Below are positions 1-5,774 of a stretch of 6,741 nt of DNA, piece after piece. The translations under genes and the position numbers were made by a program. Positions within the stretch are counted from its first letter, which is position 1. Each line of letters opens with the position of its first letter. Source of the DNA: Spirochaetota bacterium (lineage in GTDB: Bacteria; Spirochaetota; GWE2-31-10; MWDO01). Where the stretch lies: the NCBI GenBank assembly GCA_017998755.1, contig JAGOCL010000137.1, positions 1 to 6,741 on the forward strand, given 5' to 3'. The notes under the pieces were generated by a model, which was not told where the DNA came from, ran no database searches, and saw only the letters and a list, made by a program, of their open reading frames with translations.

Positions 1-615
1 CCACGTCGTTAATTCGCCGAATGAGTCGTAATTAAGCGTATTATTTTGGTATGGAGAGTTTTTTCTTAATATTTCATATAATTCTACGCTAAATTTAGAT
101 TTGCCGCCTGGGATAATCGCGTCGCCTCTTGAGTGTAAGCTAAGCGTCGCTATTTTATATTTTTCTTTTATCGACTCAAAAAACGCTTTTAAACATAAAG
201 ATTCCGGTTCGCTAAACGGAGCGGACCCGGCCGACAAAACGTTATTAAAAAAAATATAAGTTGATTTCCATTTATCCGTTTCAAAATTTCTATTCAAATC
301 AACGTCGTTATCGTTTAGCCTTCTATCTCTAGCGAGCACGTCGGGATTCGCTTCGGGGATAATCCAAATCGATTTATCCGAGACGTCTATATCTCCATTC
401 TTAATAAGTTCAATTATTTCATAAGCCGTTTTGGTCGTATTGGACTCGTTTCCGTGAATTCCGGCGACGACGCAGATTAATTCTTCGCCCTTCCCAAATT
501 TATATACTTTGATAGGGCGTTTTTTTAGCGAATAACCGATTGTTTCTATCTCTTGAGCGCAAATTATATTTACGATCAGCGTCAGTAAAGAGAAAATTAA
601 AGAGAGCCTTTTCAT
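1..615 (-). CDS. Secreted M14-family zinc carboxypeptidase (C-terminus cut by window edge)
   Basis: The 205 visible residues begin with a Sec signal peptide (residues 1-20, KRL then a hydrophobic run, likely cut after C19-A20). The M14 metallopeptidase core follows. The zinc ligand motif HxxE lies in GIHGNE (H54, E57), the substrate-binding Asn-Arg in DLNRNF (N108-R109), and the third zinc ligand is H161 in LHSRGD. The reading frame is still open at base 1, ending in GELTTW, just before the region where the catalytic Glu is expected. Family members hydrolyse C-terminal or gamma-D-glutamyl bonds. The short compact core resembles the MpaA/murein-peptide amidase branch, so a role in periplasmic peptidoglycan-peptide trimming is plausible but inferred. 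The ATG lies 2 bases after the lipoprotein stop with no visible Shine-Dalgarno, which suggests translational coupling. Family assignment is firm; the exact substrate is not. Confidence 0.88.
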   Translation of the reverse strand, partial: MKRLSLIFSLLTLIVNIICAQEIETIGYSLKKRPIKVYKFGKGEELICVVAGIHGNESNTTKTAYEIIELIKNGDIDVSDKSIWIIPEANPDVLARDRRLNDNDVDLNRNFETDKWKSTYIFFNNVLSAGSAPFSEPESLCLKAFFESIKEKYKIATLSLHSRGDAIIPGGKSKFSVELYEILRKNSPYQNNTLNYDSFGELTTW

Positions 616-617
616 AA

Positions 618-1709
618 TTAATCAAGATTATTGATAGTTAAATTGGCTTTCGATTGATTAGCTGAGATTAATTTACCGCCGTAAATAACCGCGTCCGTCG
701 CCCAACCTTTTATAACAATATTCTTTTCGATTACCGGCGAGTTTGTATAAGGATTTGAGATTATTTTTACGCCGGACCAGTATGGGATAACGCTATATTC
801 GCCGGCGCCGGTATTTACTGAGGTCATTTCATAACCGTACAAAGCCGCGATTTTACTATTATATTGAAGAGTTTTGTATATACCTAGATTTTCGCCGACC
901 GTTATTTCCTTAACAAGCATAGGCGCGGCGTTATTGGTAATATCGTAAACTCCGATTTTATTTAAGGTCGAGCAGTGTAAGTATTGATTGAAATACGACA
1001 AAGTAAAAGGGTAACTATTAAAGTCTATAGCCGAGTCAATTTTATCCGGAGTAGCGTCGGAAAAACTGTAAACGTCGATACCGCTGTCGCTCTCGCCCTT
1101 AGCGGAAACATAAATGTATTTTGTCCCCAAGCCGCCTACCGCTACGAGGTCGTTAGGATTTAGCGTCTCTTTTGAGTAGTAAAAATCGTTTGTTTGATCA
1201 AATACGTAGTTTGCCGTTCCGTCGGTTTTGATAACCCCCAAAGACATATTCATGTTTCCGGTGAAAAAAATATAGTTTCCGACGACGTCTATATTGAAAG
1301 CCGGCAAACTGTCGGGAATAGCAAAAATGTTTTTCGTATCGTTTGATAGATCGTATATCATAATATAATAATCGGAGTTATATAATATAGAGTAAATAAA
1401 GCCGTTTTCAATATCAAAATCCTGCGCGTCGCCGGACTCGTCGGAATTGTAAATAAGAGATCCCGAAGTTATCGAGGAGTCTGAAGAGAGATCTACCGTC
1501 GCTAAATCTAATTTGTATATCCCGTTTGACGAATCAAGAACGTAGAGATCGTCGCCCGCTAACGCTAATCTTCTGGGGGCGGAAAAACCGCCGATAAAAT
1601 TTGACGGGGAGTATTCGGTTTCCCGGTCGCTCGGAAGCGGACAGTTGATTGTCGATAATAGAAGTATAATTACCGTTAACGTTGTTAGAACCTTAGCTCC
1701 TAAGCTCAT
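618..1709 (-). CDS. Predicted lipoprotein with beta-propeller-like (LVIVD-type) repeats
   Basis: The 363-residue product starts with a basic-then-hydrophobic signal (residues 4-22) ending in STINC. Cys23 would be lipidated. The lipobox is not the classical L-A/S-G/A-C, but spirochaete lipoboxes are known to be relaxed. The rest is a string of short beta-rich units of the type 'LYVLD..NGIYKLDL' (residues 55-69), 'IYSILYNSDYYIMIYDLSN' (105-123), 'YIYVSAKG..IDVYSFSDATP' (198-221) and 'IGVYDITNNAAPMLVKEITV' (252-271). The last two closely resemble LVIVD repeats of surface beta-propellers. No catalytic motif is visible, so a binding or scaffolding role on the cell envelope is inferred. The start is supported by GGAG six bases upstream of the ATG. 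The gene is followed after 2 bases by the carboxypeptidase gene, so the two probably form one operon. The order of propeller blades is approximate because the repeats are degenerate. Confidence 0.75.
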   Translation of the reverse strand: MSLGAKVLTTLTVIILLLSTINCPLPSDRETEYSPSNFIGGFSAPRRLALAGDDLYVLDSSNGIYKLDLATVDLSSDSSITSGSLIYNSDESGDAQDFDIENGFIYSILYNSDYYIMIYDLSNDTKNIFAIPDSLPAFNIDVVGNYIFFTGNMNMSLGVIKTDGTANYVFDQTNDFYYSKETLNPNDLVAVGGLGTKYIYVSAKGESDSGIDVYSFSDATPDKIDSAIDFNSYPFTLSYFNQYLHCSTLNKIGVYDITNNAAPMLVKEITVGENLGIYKTLQYNSKIAALYGYEMTSVNTGAGEYSVIPYWSGVKIISNPYTNSPVIEKNIVIKGWATDAVIYGGKLISANQSKANLTINNLD

Positions 1710-1745
1710 ATATATCTCCGTTTTGTATGTTTTCAGTTGATATTA

Positions 1746-1754
1746 CTTATAGCA
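1746..1754 (-). promoter_or_regulatory. Candidate extended -10 promoter for the lipoprotein-carboxypeptidase pair
   Basis: On the minus strand the gap between the DUF5312 gene and the lipoprotein gene contains TGCTATAAG, a TGn-extended -10 match (TATAAG against TATAAT). The expected start point is about 30 bases before the lipoprotein ATG. The -35 position (CTTTAT at a 17-base spacer) is a poor match, which extended -10 promoters tolerate. In AT-rich DNA such matches arise by chance, so this is a candidate only. I saw no clear hairpin terminator for the upstream gene in this 123-base gap, so read-through is also possible. Confidence 0.35.
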
Positions 1755-1832
1755 TAATTGCTTTTTAAATAAAGGAATTTTTAATATAATTTACATATTG
1801 GCCGTTTTATGGGATAGGTCGTATTAAAGGAT

Positions 1833-3398
1833 TTATTTTTTTACCGCAGAGTCGATTACTACGTAGGTTTTAATGATTTTTATGTATTTTGCGATATCGT
1901 TATAACAATTGACCAATCTGCCGATAAATTCTTTATTCTGCATACCTTTTAAGGTCTTTATGTTTGTTATTCGTACCGGTTTTTGAGACTTGTAATCTTG
2001 CAGTATTTCAAATATTTTATTGCCAAAGTTGTAAAAAAGTTCTCCAACTTTCTTGTTTGCGCTATGTATTTTTTCGTTAATAGTCTCAATAGTTTTGATA
2101 ACCTTAGCGTCGTTAGACGAGGTGGCTTTAGTCAAAAACATTTGCAAATTTCTTAAGGAATAACTCCCCGAATTGGCTATTATTTCTTCTTGTTCTAAGA
2201 AATGCTCTTTTAGTTCATTGATAGCGAAAAAGATATTGGAAAATTGCGTTTGATACTCTTTTTCCGTAAAAAAACCTTCTAATATCAGGGTATTGACCGT
2301 TTCTTTTATATTAGTCTCGTAATTTACCATAATAAAAGTTTTAGTTATTCTAAATGCCTGAATTCCCGCGATAGAAGTATAGTTATTCGCGTCGAGAGAG
2401 TTAGCGACCTCTTCGTTATATCCTTTTATTTTTAATAAATCTTGTCCTTTAAATAAAGCTTTTATATCTTGTAAAAGAGTCTGTTCCGAATATTTTTCTA
2501 GGACAACGTCTTTAGTTTTTGTAAATCTGTCTTCCGTTTCTTTTCTGAATTTATCCAGAATACTGACTTGCTTTTGCTCGACGTTGATCTTAAGTCGGAT
2601 ATCTTCTGAGATAAACCTGCATAGATTCATAATCTTATCGGGCGAAAGATCGTCTAGAGCCATCTTATAAATCGAGTTAATAGAATTTATAGCGTTTTTA
2701 GTCATAACTTTAGCGTCGCTATCTGTAGTTCTTTCAAACAATTTGGATAGAATATTTGAAGTATCGATTTTTTGAGGTAGCGAGGCGATAAGAAAATAGA
2801 CGTCCTTGAGATCGTTTAATATCTCCGATCCGTTAACGGGGGTATAACTTGGAGCGGCGTTGGATAACTTGCTGTAACTTGAGTCAAATTTTGAGAAAAA
2901 CGTTTCAAAATTGAAAGTCGCTAAATTGTAAAATTTATACAGAGCGTGATATTCGTTTTCAAATTTCGGCATATTATATCTGCTGAAATAATTTTTATAC
3001 ATATTGAATTCGCTCTCAAGAGCTTTGATCGTCTTGTGAGGATTCTCGCCGTCCATAATTTTTTGCCATATAGCTTCTTTCGTAAATTTGTCTTTTTTTG
3101 CGGCTATTTCTTTGGGGAGATTAGACTCGATGATAAAATGCAAAAAAAGTTGGGATCTTTTTTCGTCCGAACTGAATATCGTGGATTCAAGTACCTGTTT
3201 ATAACTTAACGTCGATTGATACAAAGCGTATATTTTAGAAAGGAAAAGATTGGTAATTATTTTGTCTTTTCCGATATATTTATATTTTGAGCTTTTAAAA
3301 CTTTTGTATATAGCGTTTAAAAGTCTGATCTTTTCTAATTCCGAATTATTTCCGGTAAGGATATACTTAATATAAGTAAAAAATCCAATCAATAACAT
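1833..3398 (-). CDS. DUF5312-family protein of unknown function (spirochaete-type)
   Basis: The 521-residue product is mostly helical and has no signal peptide or enzyme motif. I recognise the pattern of the DUF5312 family, known to me from treponemes and relatives, in several places. These are the N-terminal 'LLNAIYKSFKSSKYKY' (27-42), the central 'NFETFFSKFDSSY..' followed by 'P..TPVNG..ILNDLKDVYFLI' (163-204), and 'ALFKGQDLLKIKGYNEEVAN' (314-333). The long C-terminal helical region (350-515) includes 'FFTEKEYQTQFSNIFFAINEL'. The first residues (LLIGFFTYIKYIL) are hydrophobic but too short and unlike a normal Sec signal. A weak membrane association cannot be excluded. The start is the only early Met, but its Shine-Dalgarno is weak (TTAAGA). 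A minus-strand TATAAT at 3480-3485 could be its -10, with no matching -35. Function is unknown; the family call is from memory of the sequence pattern. Confidence 0.75.
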   Translation of the reverse strand: MLLIGFFTYIKYILTGNNSELEKIRLLNAIYKSFKSSKYKYIGKDKIITNLFLSKIYALYQSTLSYKQVLESTIFSSDEKRSQLFLHFIIESNLPKEIAAKKDKFTKEAIWQKIMDGENPHKTIKALESEFNMYKNYFSRYNMPKFENEYHALYKFYNLATFNFETFFSKFDSSYSKLSNAAPSYTPVNGSEILNDLKDVYFLIASLPQKIDTSNILSKLFERTTDSDAKVMTKNAINSINSIYKMALDDLSPDKIMNLCRFISEDIRLKINVEQKQVSILDKFRKETEDRFTKTKDVVLEKYSEQTLLQDIKALFKGQDLLKIKGYNEEVANSLDANNYTSIAGIQAFRITKTFIMVNYETNIKETVNTLILEGFFTEKEYQTQFSNIFFAINELKEHFLEQEEIIANSGSYSLRNLQMFLTKATSSNDAKVIKTIETINEKIHSANKKVGELFYNFGNKIFEILQDYKSQKPVRITNIKTLKGMQNKEFIGRLVNCYNDIAKYIKIIKTYVVIDSAVKK

Positions 3399-3580
3399 AG
3401 TCTTAACTCAATTTAAAATAATTTTTTAGTAGTTTAATTACATTTTAAAGTAATCCTTTTCTTTTTTCGTCATACTTCGATTATAAACTTAAATTTATAA
3501 AAAAAAAATAAAAATGGGGAAAATATTTTATTTATAATAAAAGCGTATTAAAAAGTATACAATTAATTCGTTTTGTAATT

Positions 3581-3640
3581 TTAAAGACTATAAAAAATAT
3601 AAAATATATATCAAATATGCCCTAAAAAGCTAGTCTTTAA
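3581..3640. repeat. Perfect 10-bp inverted repeat, 40-bp spacer, upstream of the sigma-54 promoter
   Basis: TTAAAGACTA at 3581-3590 is the exact reverse complement of TAGTCTTTAA at 3631-3640. Relative to the predicted start near 3670, the arms lie at about -89 to -80 and -39 to -30, the near arm ending 3 bases before the -24 element. Arm centres are 50 bp apart, close to five helical turns, and the spacer is almost pure A/T. It could be a paired site for a regulator acting on the sigma gene, or a stem-loop in a longer upstream transcript. In DNA this AT-rich a 10-bp repeat is only mildly unlikely by chance. Confidence 0.5.
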
Positions 3641-3643
3641 GAA

Positions 3644-3659
3644 TGGCGCGTATTTTGCT
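3644..3659 (+). promoter_or_regulatory. Sigma-54 (RpoN) -24/-12 promoter for the sigma factor gene
   Basis: The bases read TGGCGCG, four bases, TTGCT. This matches the sigma-54 consensus TGGCACG-N4-TTGCW at 11 of 12 core positions (G instead of A at the fifth). The invariant GG (3645-3646) and GC (3657-3658) are exactly ten bases apart. Transcription would begin near 3669-3671, leaving a leader of about 15 bases that holds only the ribosome binding site before the ATG at 3685. The position, strand and spacing fit a functional promoter. A sigma-54 promoter requires an enhancer-binding activator, so the gene would be silent without that signal. No good sigma-70 promoter is visible close by; a lone TATAAT at 3533-3538 has no -35 partner. 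Confidence 0.72.
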
Positions 3660-3671
3660 CTATATATAGCG

Positions 3672-3678
3672 AAAGGAG
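3672..3678 (+). promoter_or_regulatory. Strong Shine-Dalgarno of the sigma factor gene
   Basis: AAAGGAG lies six bases before the ATG at 3685, the strongest ribosome binding site in the window, and fixes the start. It would be almost at the 5' end of a transcript made from the sigma-54 promoter, so there is little room for leader-based control on that transcript. Confidence 0.85.
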
Positions 3679-3684
3679 TAAGGG

Positions 3685-4521
3685 ATGGTTAAGGATAACG
3701 GCTATAGAGATAACAATTTAAAGTTTTATTTTGATCAAATAAAAGTGGGTAATTTATTAACTTCTGAAGAGGAGGTTGAATTATCTAAAAGAATACAAAA
3801 CGGCGACTCTTTGGCGCTAGATAAAATGATAAGATCCAACTTGAGATTGGTTGTGAAGATAGCTAAAAGATATATGACTCCGGAATGGCAACTTTGCGAT
3901 TTGATACAGGAAGGCAATATAGGATTGATGAAAGCCGCCGAGAAGTTTGATTATAGAAAGAACGTTAGATTTTCGACTTACGCATCGTGGTGGATAAAAC
4001 AAGCCATTATCAGGTCTATCAGCAACAAACGAAGAATTATCAGACTGCCTCATAGAAAAGAAGAGAAATTGAGAAAAATCAATAAAACTATAAGCGAATT
4101 AACTCAAGAACTAAACCGAAATCCTTCCGTCGAAGAAATTTCCGACAAAATCGGTTATAAAGAGATCGATATCATCAACCTCAAAAATGTTACCGAGAAT
4201 TTTGTAAGCATAGACTCGGAGATAAACGAAGACGGTTTTGTGTTTCTCAACTTTTTGAACGATGAAAAGTATTGTCCGGAGAGGATCTTGAATCAGGATA
4301 ACCTAAAAAAATTGACGGAAGAGATACTAGAAAACTTGAAAATGAAAGAAAAAGAGATAATAAAGCAAAGATTTGCTTTTAACGATAGAAAAAAAGAGAC
4401 TTTAAAATCTATCGCGAAAAATCTTGGAATCAGCCCCGAGACGGTTCGACAGATAGAGATAAAAGCGATTAAAAAAATAAAAGAAAATTACCCCTATTTA
4501 AAAGAGTATCTGATTTATTAA
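3685..4521 (+). CDS. RNA polymerase sigma factor, sigma-70 family group 2 (RpoS-like)
   Basis: The 278-residue product is a compact sigma-70-family factor lacking region 1.1. Region 1.2 is at about 11-45 (LKFYFDQI, LLTSEEEVELSKRIQNGD) and region 2.1 at 46-63. Region 2.2, the core-binding helix, is at 72-90 (DLIQEGNIGLMKAAEKFDY). Regions 2.3-2.4, for -10 melting and recognition, are at 95-113 (RFSTYASWWIKQAIIRSIS). Region 3 starts with RIIRLPHR at 117-124, and region 4.2, the -35 helix-turn-helix, is at about 237-266 with VRQIE at 254-258. All four domains are complete, so it should bind core polymerase and direct it to -10/-35 promoters. Length and layout resemble Borrelia RpoS. The RpoH box is absent and it is far shorter than a housekeeping RpoD. 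The gene stands alone, has a strong Shine-Dalgarno, ends in an intrinsic terminator and lies directly behind a sigma-54-type promoter. Whether it is the RpoS orthologue or another group-2 factor cannot be settled here. Confidence 0.93.
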   Translation: MVKDNGYRDNNLKFYFDQIKVGNLLTSEEEVELSKRIQNGDSLALDKMIRSNLRLVVKIAKRYMTPEWQLCDLIQEGNIGLMKAAEKFDYRKNVRFSTYASWWIKQAIIRSISNKRRIIRLPHRKEEKLRKINKTISELTQELNRNPSVEEISDKIGYKEIDIINLKNVTENFVSIDSEINEDGFVFLNFLNDEKYCPERILNQDNLKKLTEEILENLKMKEKEIIKQRFAFNDRKKETLKSIAKNLGISPETVRQIEIKAIKKIKENYPYLKEYLIY

Positions 4522-4537
4522 TTACCTCCTTGTTATT

Positions 4538-4565
4538 AAACGTCGCCGTTGGCGACGTTTTTTTT
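4538..4565 (+). terminator. Intrinsic terminator of the sigma factor gene
   Basis: A perfect 10-bp stem, AAACGTCGCC (4538-4547) against GGCGACGTTT (4551-4560) with loop GTT, runs straight into T residues through 4565. It starts 16 bases after the sigma stop codon. On the minus strand the stem is followed by only three Ts and then mixed sequence. It should therefore act mainly on the plus strand, although it may partly stop the convergent minus-strand transcript. Confidence 0.92.
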
Positions 4566-4642
4566 GTCGCAAATAAAGCTCAAAATTGAGAATATTACGC
4601 TTATCTGACGCGAATTATTGCGAACCGTTTATATTTTGTATT

Positions 4643-4657
4643 AATATCGGCGATATT
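4643..4657. repeat. Small hairpin downstream of the 118-residue gene
   Basis: AATATC (4643-4648) pairs with GATATT (4652-4657) around GGC, just past the stop codon (4663-4665) of the minus-strand gene. It lacks a following T tract on the minus strand, so it is not a convincing terminator. It could protect a 3' end. The rest of the convergent gap 4566-4642 shows only a second short dyad, CTCAA-AA-TTGAG at 4579-4590. Confidence 0.3.
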
Positions 4658-4662
4658 TGTCG

Positions 4663-5019
4663 TTATTTACTCCAATGAAATTTACTATGAAGTATATCTT
4701 TAGTTTTTGTAACTACAAAAGGTTCGTATCTGATCGCCGACGCGCCTAGTTTGATGAAGACTTTAGCGATCGTTACGCTTTCTCCGTCGTCTGAAGCCAG
4801 AGACGAGAGCTCTTCCATAAACAGTATATCGGATTTTTGGAATTCGATAAACATCGCGTGGTCGGTCAACGGATCGCATATAAGGATGAATTTGTCGTCT
4901 TCGTAAGGGTGTTTGATTGGAGAACCTATAAATAGCGCGCTATTATCGTCGTTATGCGATGAAAAAGGTATCTTTTCTAATTGTAAAATATTATGTTTAA
5001 TTAACGCTTTTATGCCCAT
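4663..5019 (-). CDS. Conserved-looking 118-residue protein of unknown function
   Basis: I do not recognise this protein with confidence. From the ATG at 5019 it has 118 residues, no signal peptide and no membrane segment, so it is probably cytoplasmic. It looks like a small alpha/beta domain. An N-terminal helix and strand (1-19) precede 'SSHNDDNSALFIGSPIKHP' (20-38), then strand-rich 'FILICDPLTDHAMFIEF' (44-60), then 'EELSSLASDDGESVTIAKVFIKLGASAIRYEPFVV' split over 69-103. The acidic, glycine-containing patches could bind a ligand, but no catalytic set can be assigned. A TTG at 5037 would add six residues. The ATG at 5019 is preferred because AGGGGG lies four bases before it and would otherwise be inside the coding region. 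The gene follows the FecR-like gene on the same strand after 62 bases and converges on the sigma gene. Confidence 0.75.
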   Translation of the reverse strand: MGIKALIKHNILQLEKIPFSSHNDDNSALFIGSPIKHPYEDDKFILICDPLTDHAMFIEFQKSDILFMEELSSLASDDGESVTIAKVFIKLGASAIRYEPFVVTKTKDILHSKFHWSK

Positions 5020-5023
5020 ATAG

Positions 5024-5029
5024 CCCCCT
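5024..5029 (-). promoter_or_regulatory. Shine-Dalgarno that sets the start of the 118-residue protein
   Basis: On the minus strand AGGGGG sits four bases before the ATG at 5019. This purine run argues for the ATG start over the in-frame TTG at 5037, which has no purine-rich site before it. Confidence 0.7.
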
Positions 5030-5040
5030 AAATACAATAT

Positions 5041-5068
5041 AGTTAATAAAATCTATTAATAAAGTCAA
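5041..5068 (-). promoter_or_regulatory. Possible sigma-70 promoter before the 118-residue gene
   Basis: On the minus strand TTGACT (5063-5068) matches the -35 consensus at five of six positions. With a 16-base spacer the -10 would be TTAACT (5041-5046), a poor match; TATATT further on is too distant. The downstream gene may therefore have its own promoter as well as read-through from the FecR-like gene. Evidence is weak. Confidence 0.28.
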
Positions 5069-5081
5069 GTTGATTTAATAA

Positions 5082-5774
5082 TTATTCAAAAATTAAATCG
5101 TTTTTATAGATGTTTTTTAAATAAACGTATTCGAGATATTTTCTATCCGAGAATAGTTTTGGATTGTCTAAATTATCGCTTTTATAAATATTATCTAGCG
5201 TCTCGATTTGTTTTTTATAATCGATAAGGATCTTATTGAACATTATATTTTTTCCAGTTAAATAATCGGGATAATCCGATAGAGAAAATTTGTCGTTCTC
5301 TATAACGAGGGATTCGCCGGCTATCAATATTACTTTATCTTTAGCGCGATTTATCTCAATTTTTCCTTCGTCGACATAGATATAAATAAGCCGGTCCGGT
5401 AAAACAAGAATATGATAATTAGATATATAATTATTAATTACAATGCCGGTAAATTTTGTAAATGTAGATATATGAGAATTGTAGGTGTATATAGTAAATT
5501 CTCCGATGATATTTAGTATCTCCAGTCTGTCGTTTGCGTATTTCAATTCCGCATAAGAATTTTTGTTGGTTTCTATCGAAGTAATTTTTTCTTTGTTTAG
5601 TTTTGAATTTATCAACACTACCGAGCCATTTTTGTTTAGATTATAAAAAAAATTGTCGTTATTTTTTGAAAATTGAATAAAATCTTTATTTTCATATAAG
5701 ATTTCAAAAAAAATGTTATCGGACGCAGAAATATTTGAAACGCAAAGCGCTAATAAGAAAACCGCTTTTTTCAT
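5082..5774 (-). CDS. FecR-like secreted protein
   Basis: The 230-residue product begins with a Sec signal peptide (KKAVFLLALCV, likely cut after SA at 17-18) and has no later membrane segment, so it should be exported. Residues 48-95 follow the FecR pattern: a short beta unit, 'KITSIETNKNSYAELKY' (63-79, the usual 'i.T..~s~aeL' stretch), then 'LEI..IIGEFTIY'. Residues 128-160 match the typical ending, 'IYIYVDEGKIEI' followed by 'KVILIAGESLVIEN'. The 170-230 tail is charged and helical and has no family match that I know. Classical FecR proteins transmit signals to ECF sigma factors, but spirochaete genomes carry many stand-alone secreted FecR-domain proteins and no FecI partner is seen here, so a signalling role is not claimed. 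Its ATG overlaps the stop of the radical SAM gene as TAATG, and GGAG lies 10 bases upstream, so translation is probably coupled. Confidence 0.72.
   Translation of the reverse strand: MKKAVFLLALCVSNISASDNIFFEILYENKDFIQFSKNNDNFFYNLNKNGSVVLINSKLNKEKITSIETNKNSYAELKYANDRLEILNIIGEFTIYTYNSHISTFTKFTGIVINNYISNYHILVLPDRLIYIYVDEGKIEINRAKDKVILIAGESLVIENDKFSLSDYPDYLTGKNIMFNKILIDYKKQIETLDNIYKSDNLDNPKLFSDRKYLEYVYLKNIYKNDLIFE

Noticed and set aside
2946..3209. Open reading frame of 87 codons on the plus strand
   Set aside because: Lies entirely inside and antisense to the DUF5312 gene, has no Shine-Dalgarno and no recognisable protein pattern.
3533..3538. TATAAT as the main sigma-70 promoter of the sigma factor gene
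   Set aside because: No -35 match at 16-18 bases and it would need a leader of about 140 bases; such hexamers are common in this AT-rich gap.
3399..3684. Search for small RNA, riboswitch or CRISPR-type repeats in the divergent gap
   Set aside because: Apart from the inverted repeat and the sigma-54 site, only low-complexity A/T runs and the short palindrome CTATATATAG (3660-3669) were seen; nothing supports an RNA gene.
3735..4053. Two overlapping minus-strand open frames (3735-3917 and 3817-4053)
   Set aside because: Antisense shadows of the well-supported sigma factor gene, with no homology pattern.
3685..4521. Sigma factor as RpoH or as the housekeeping RpoD
   Set aside because: No RpoH box is visible, and at 278 residues it lacks the region 1.1 and long non-conserved segment of RpoD.
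5020..5037. Earlier TTG start at 5037 for the 118-residue protein
   Set aside because: The purine-rich AGGGGG at 5024-5029 is correctly placed for the ATG at 5019 and would be coding if TTG were used.
5082..5774. FecR-like protein as the anti-sigma partner of the nearby sigma factor
   Set aside because: FecR partners are ECF sigma factors; this sigma factor has full regions 1.2-4 and is convergently transcribed behind another gene, and the FecR-like protein lacks a transmembrane anchor.
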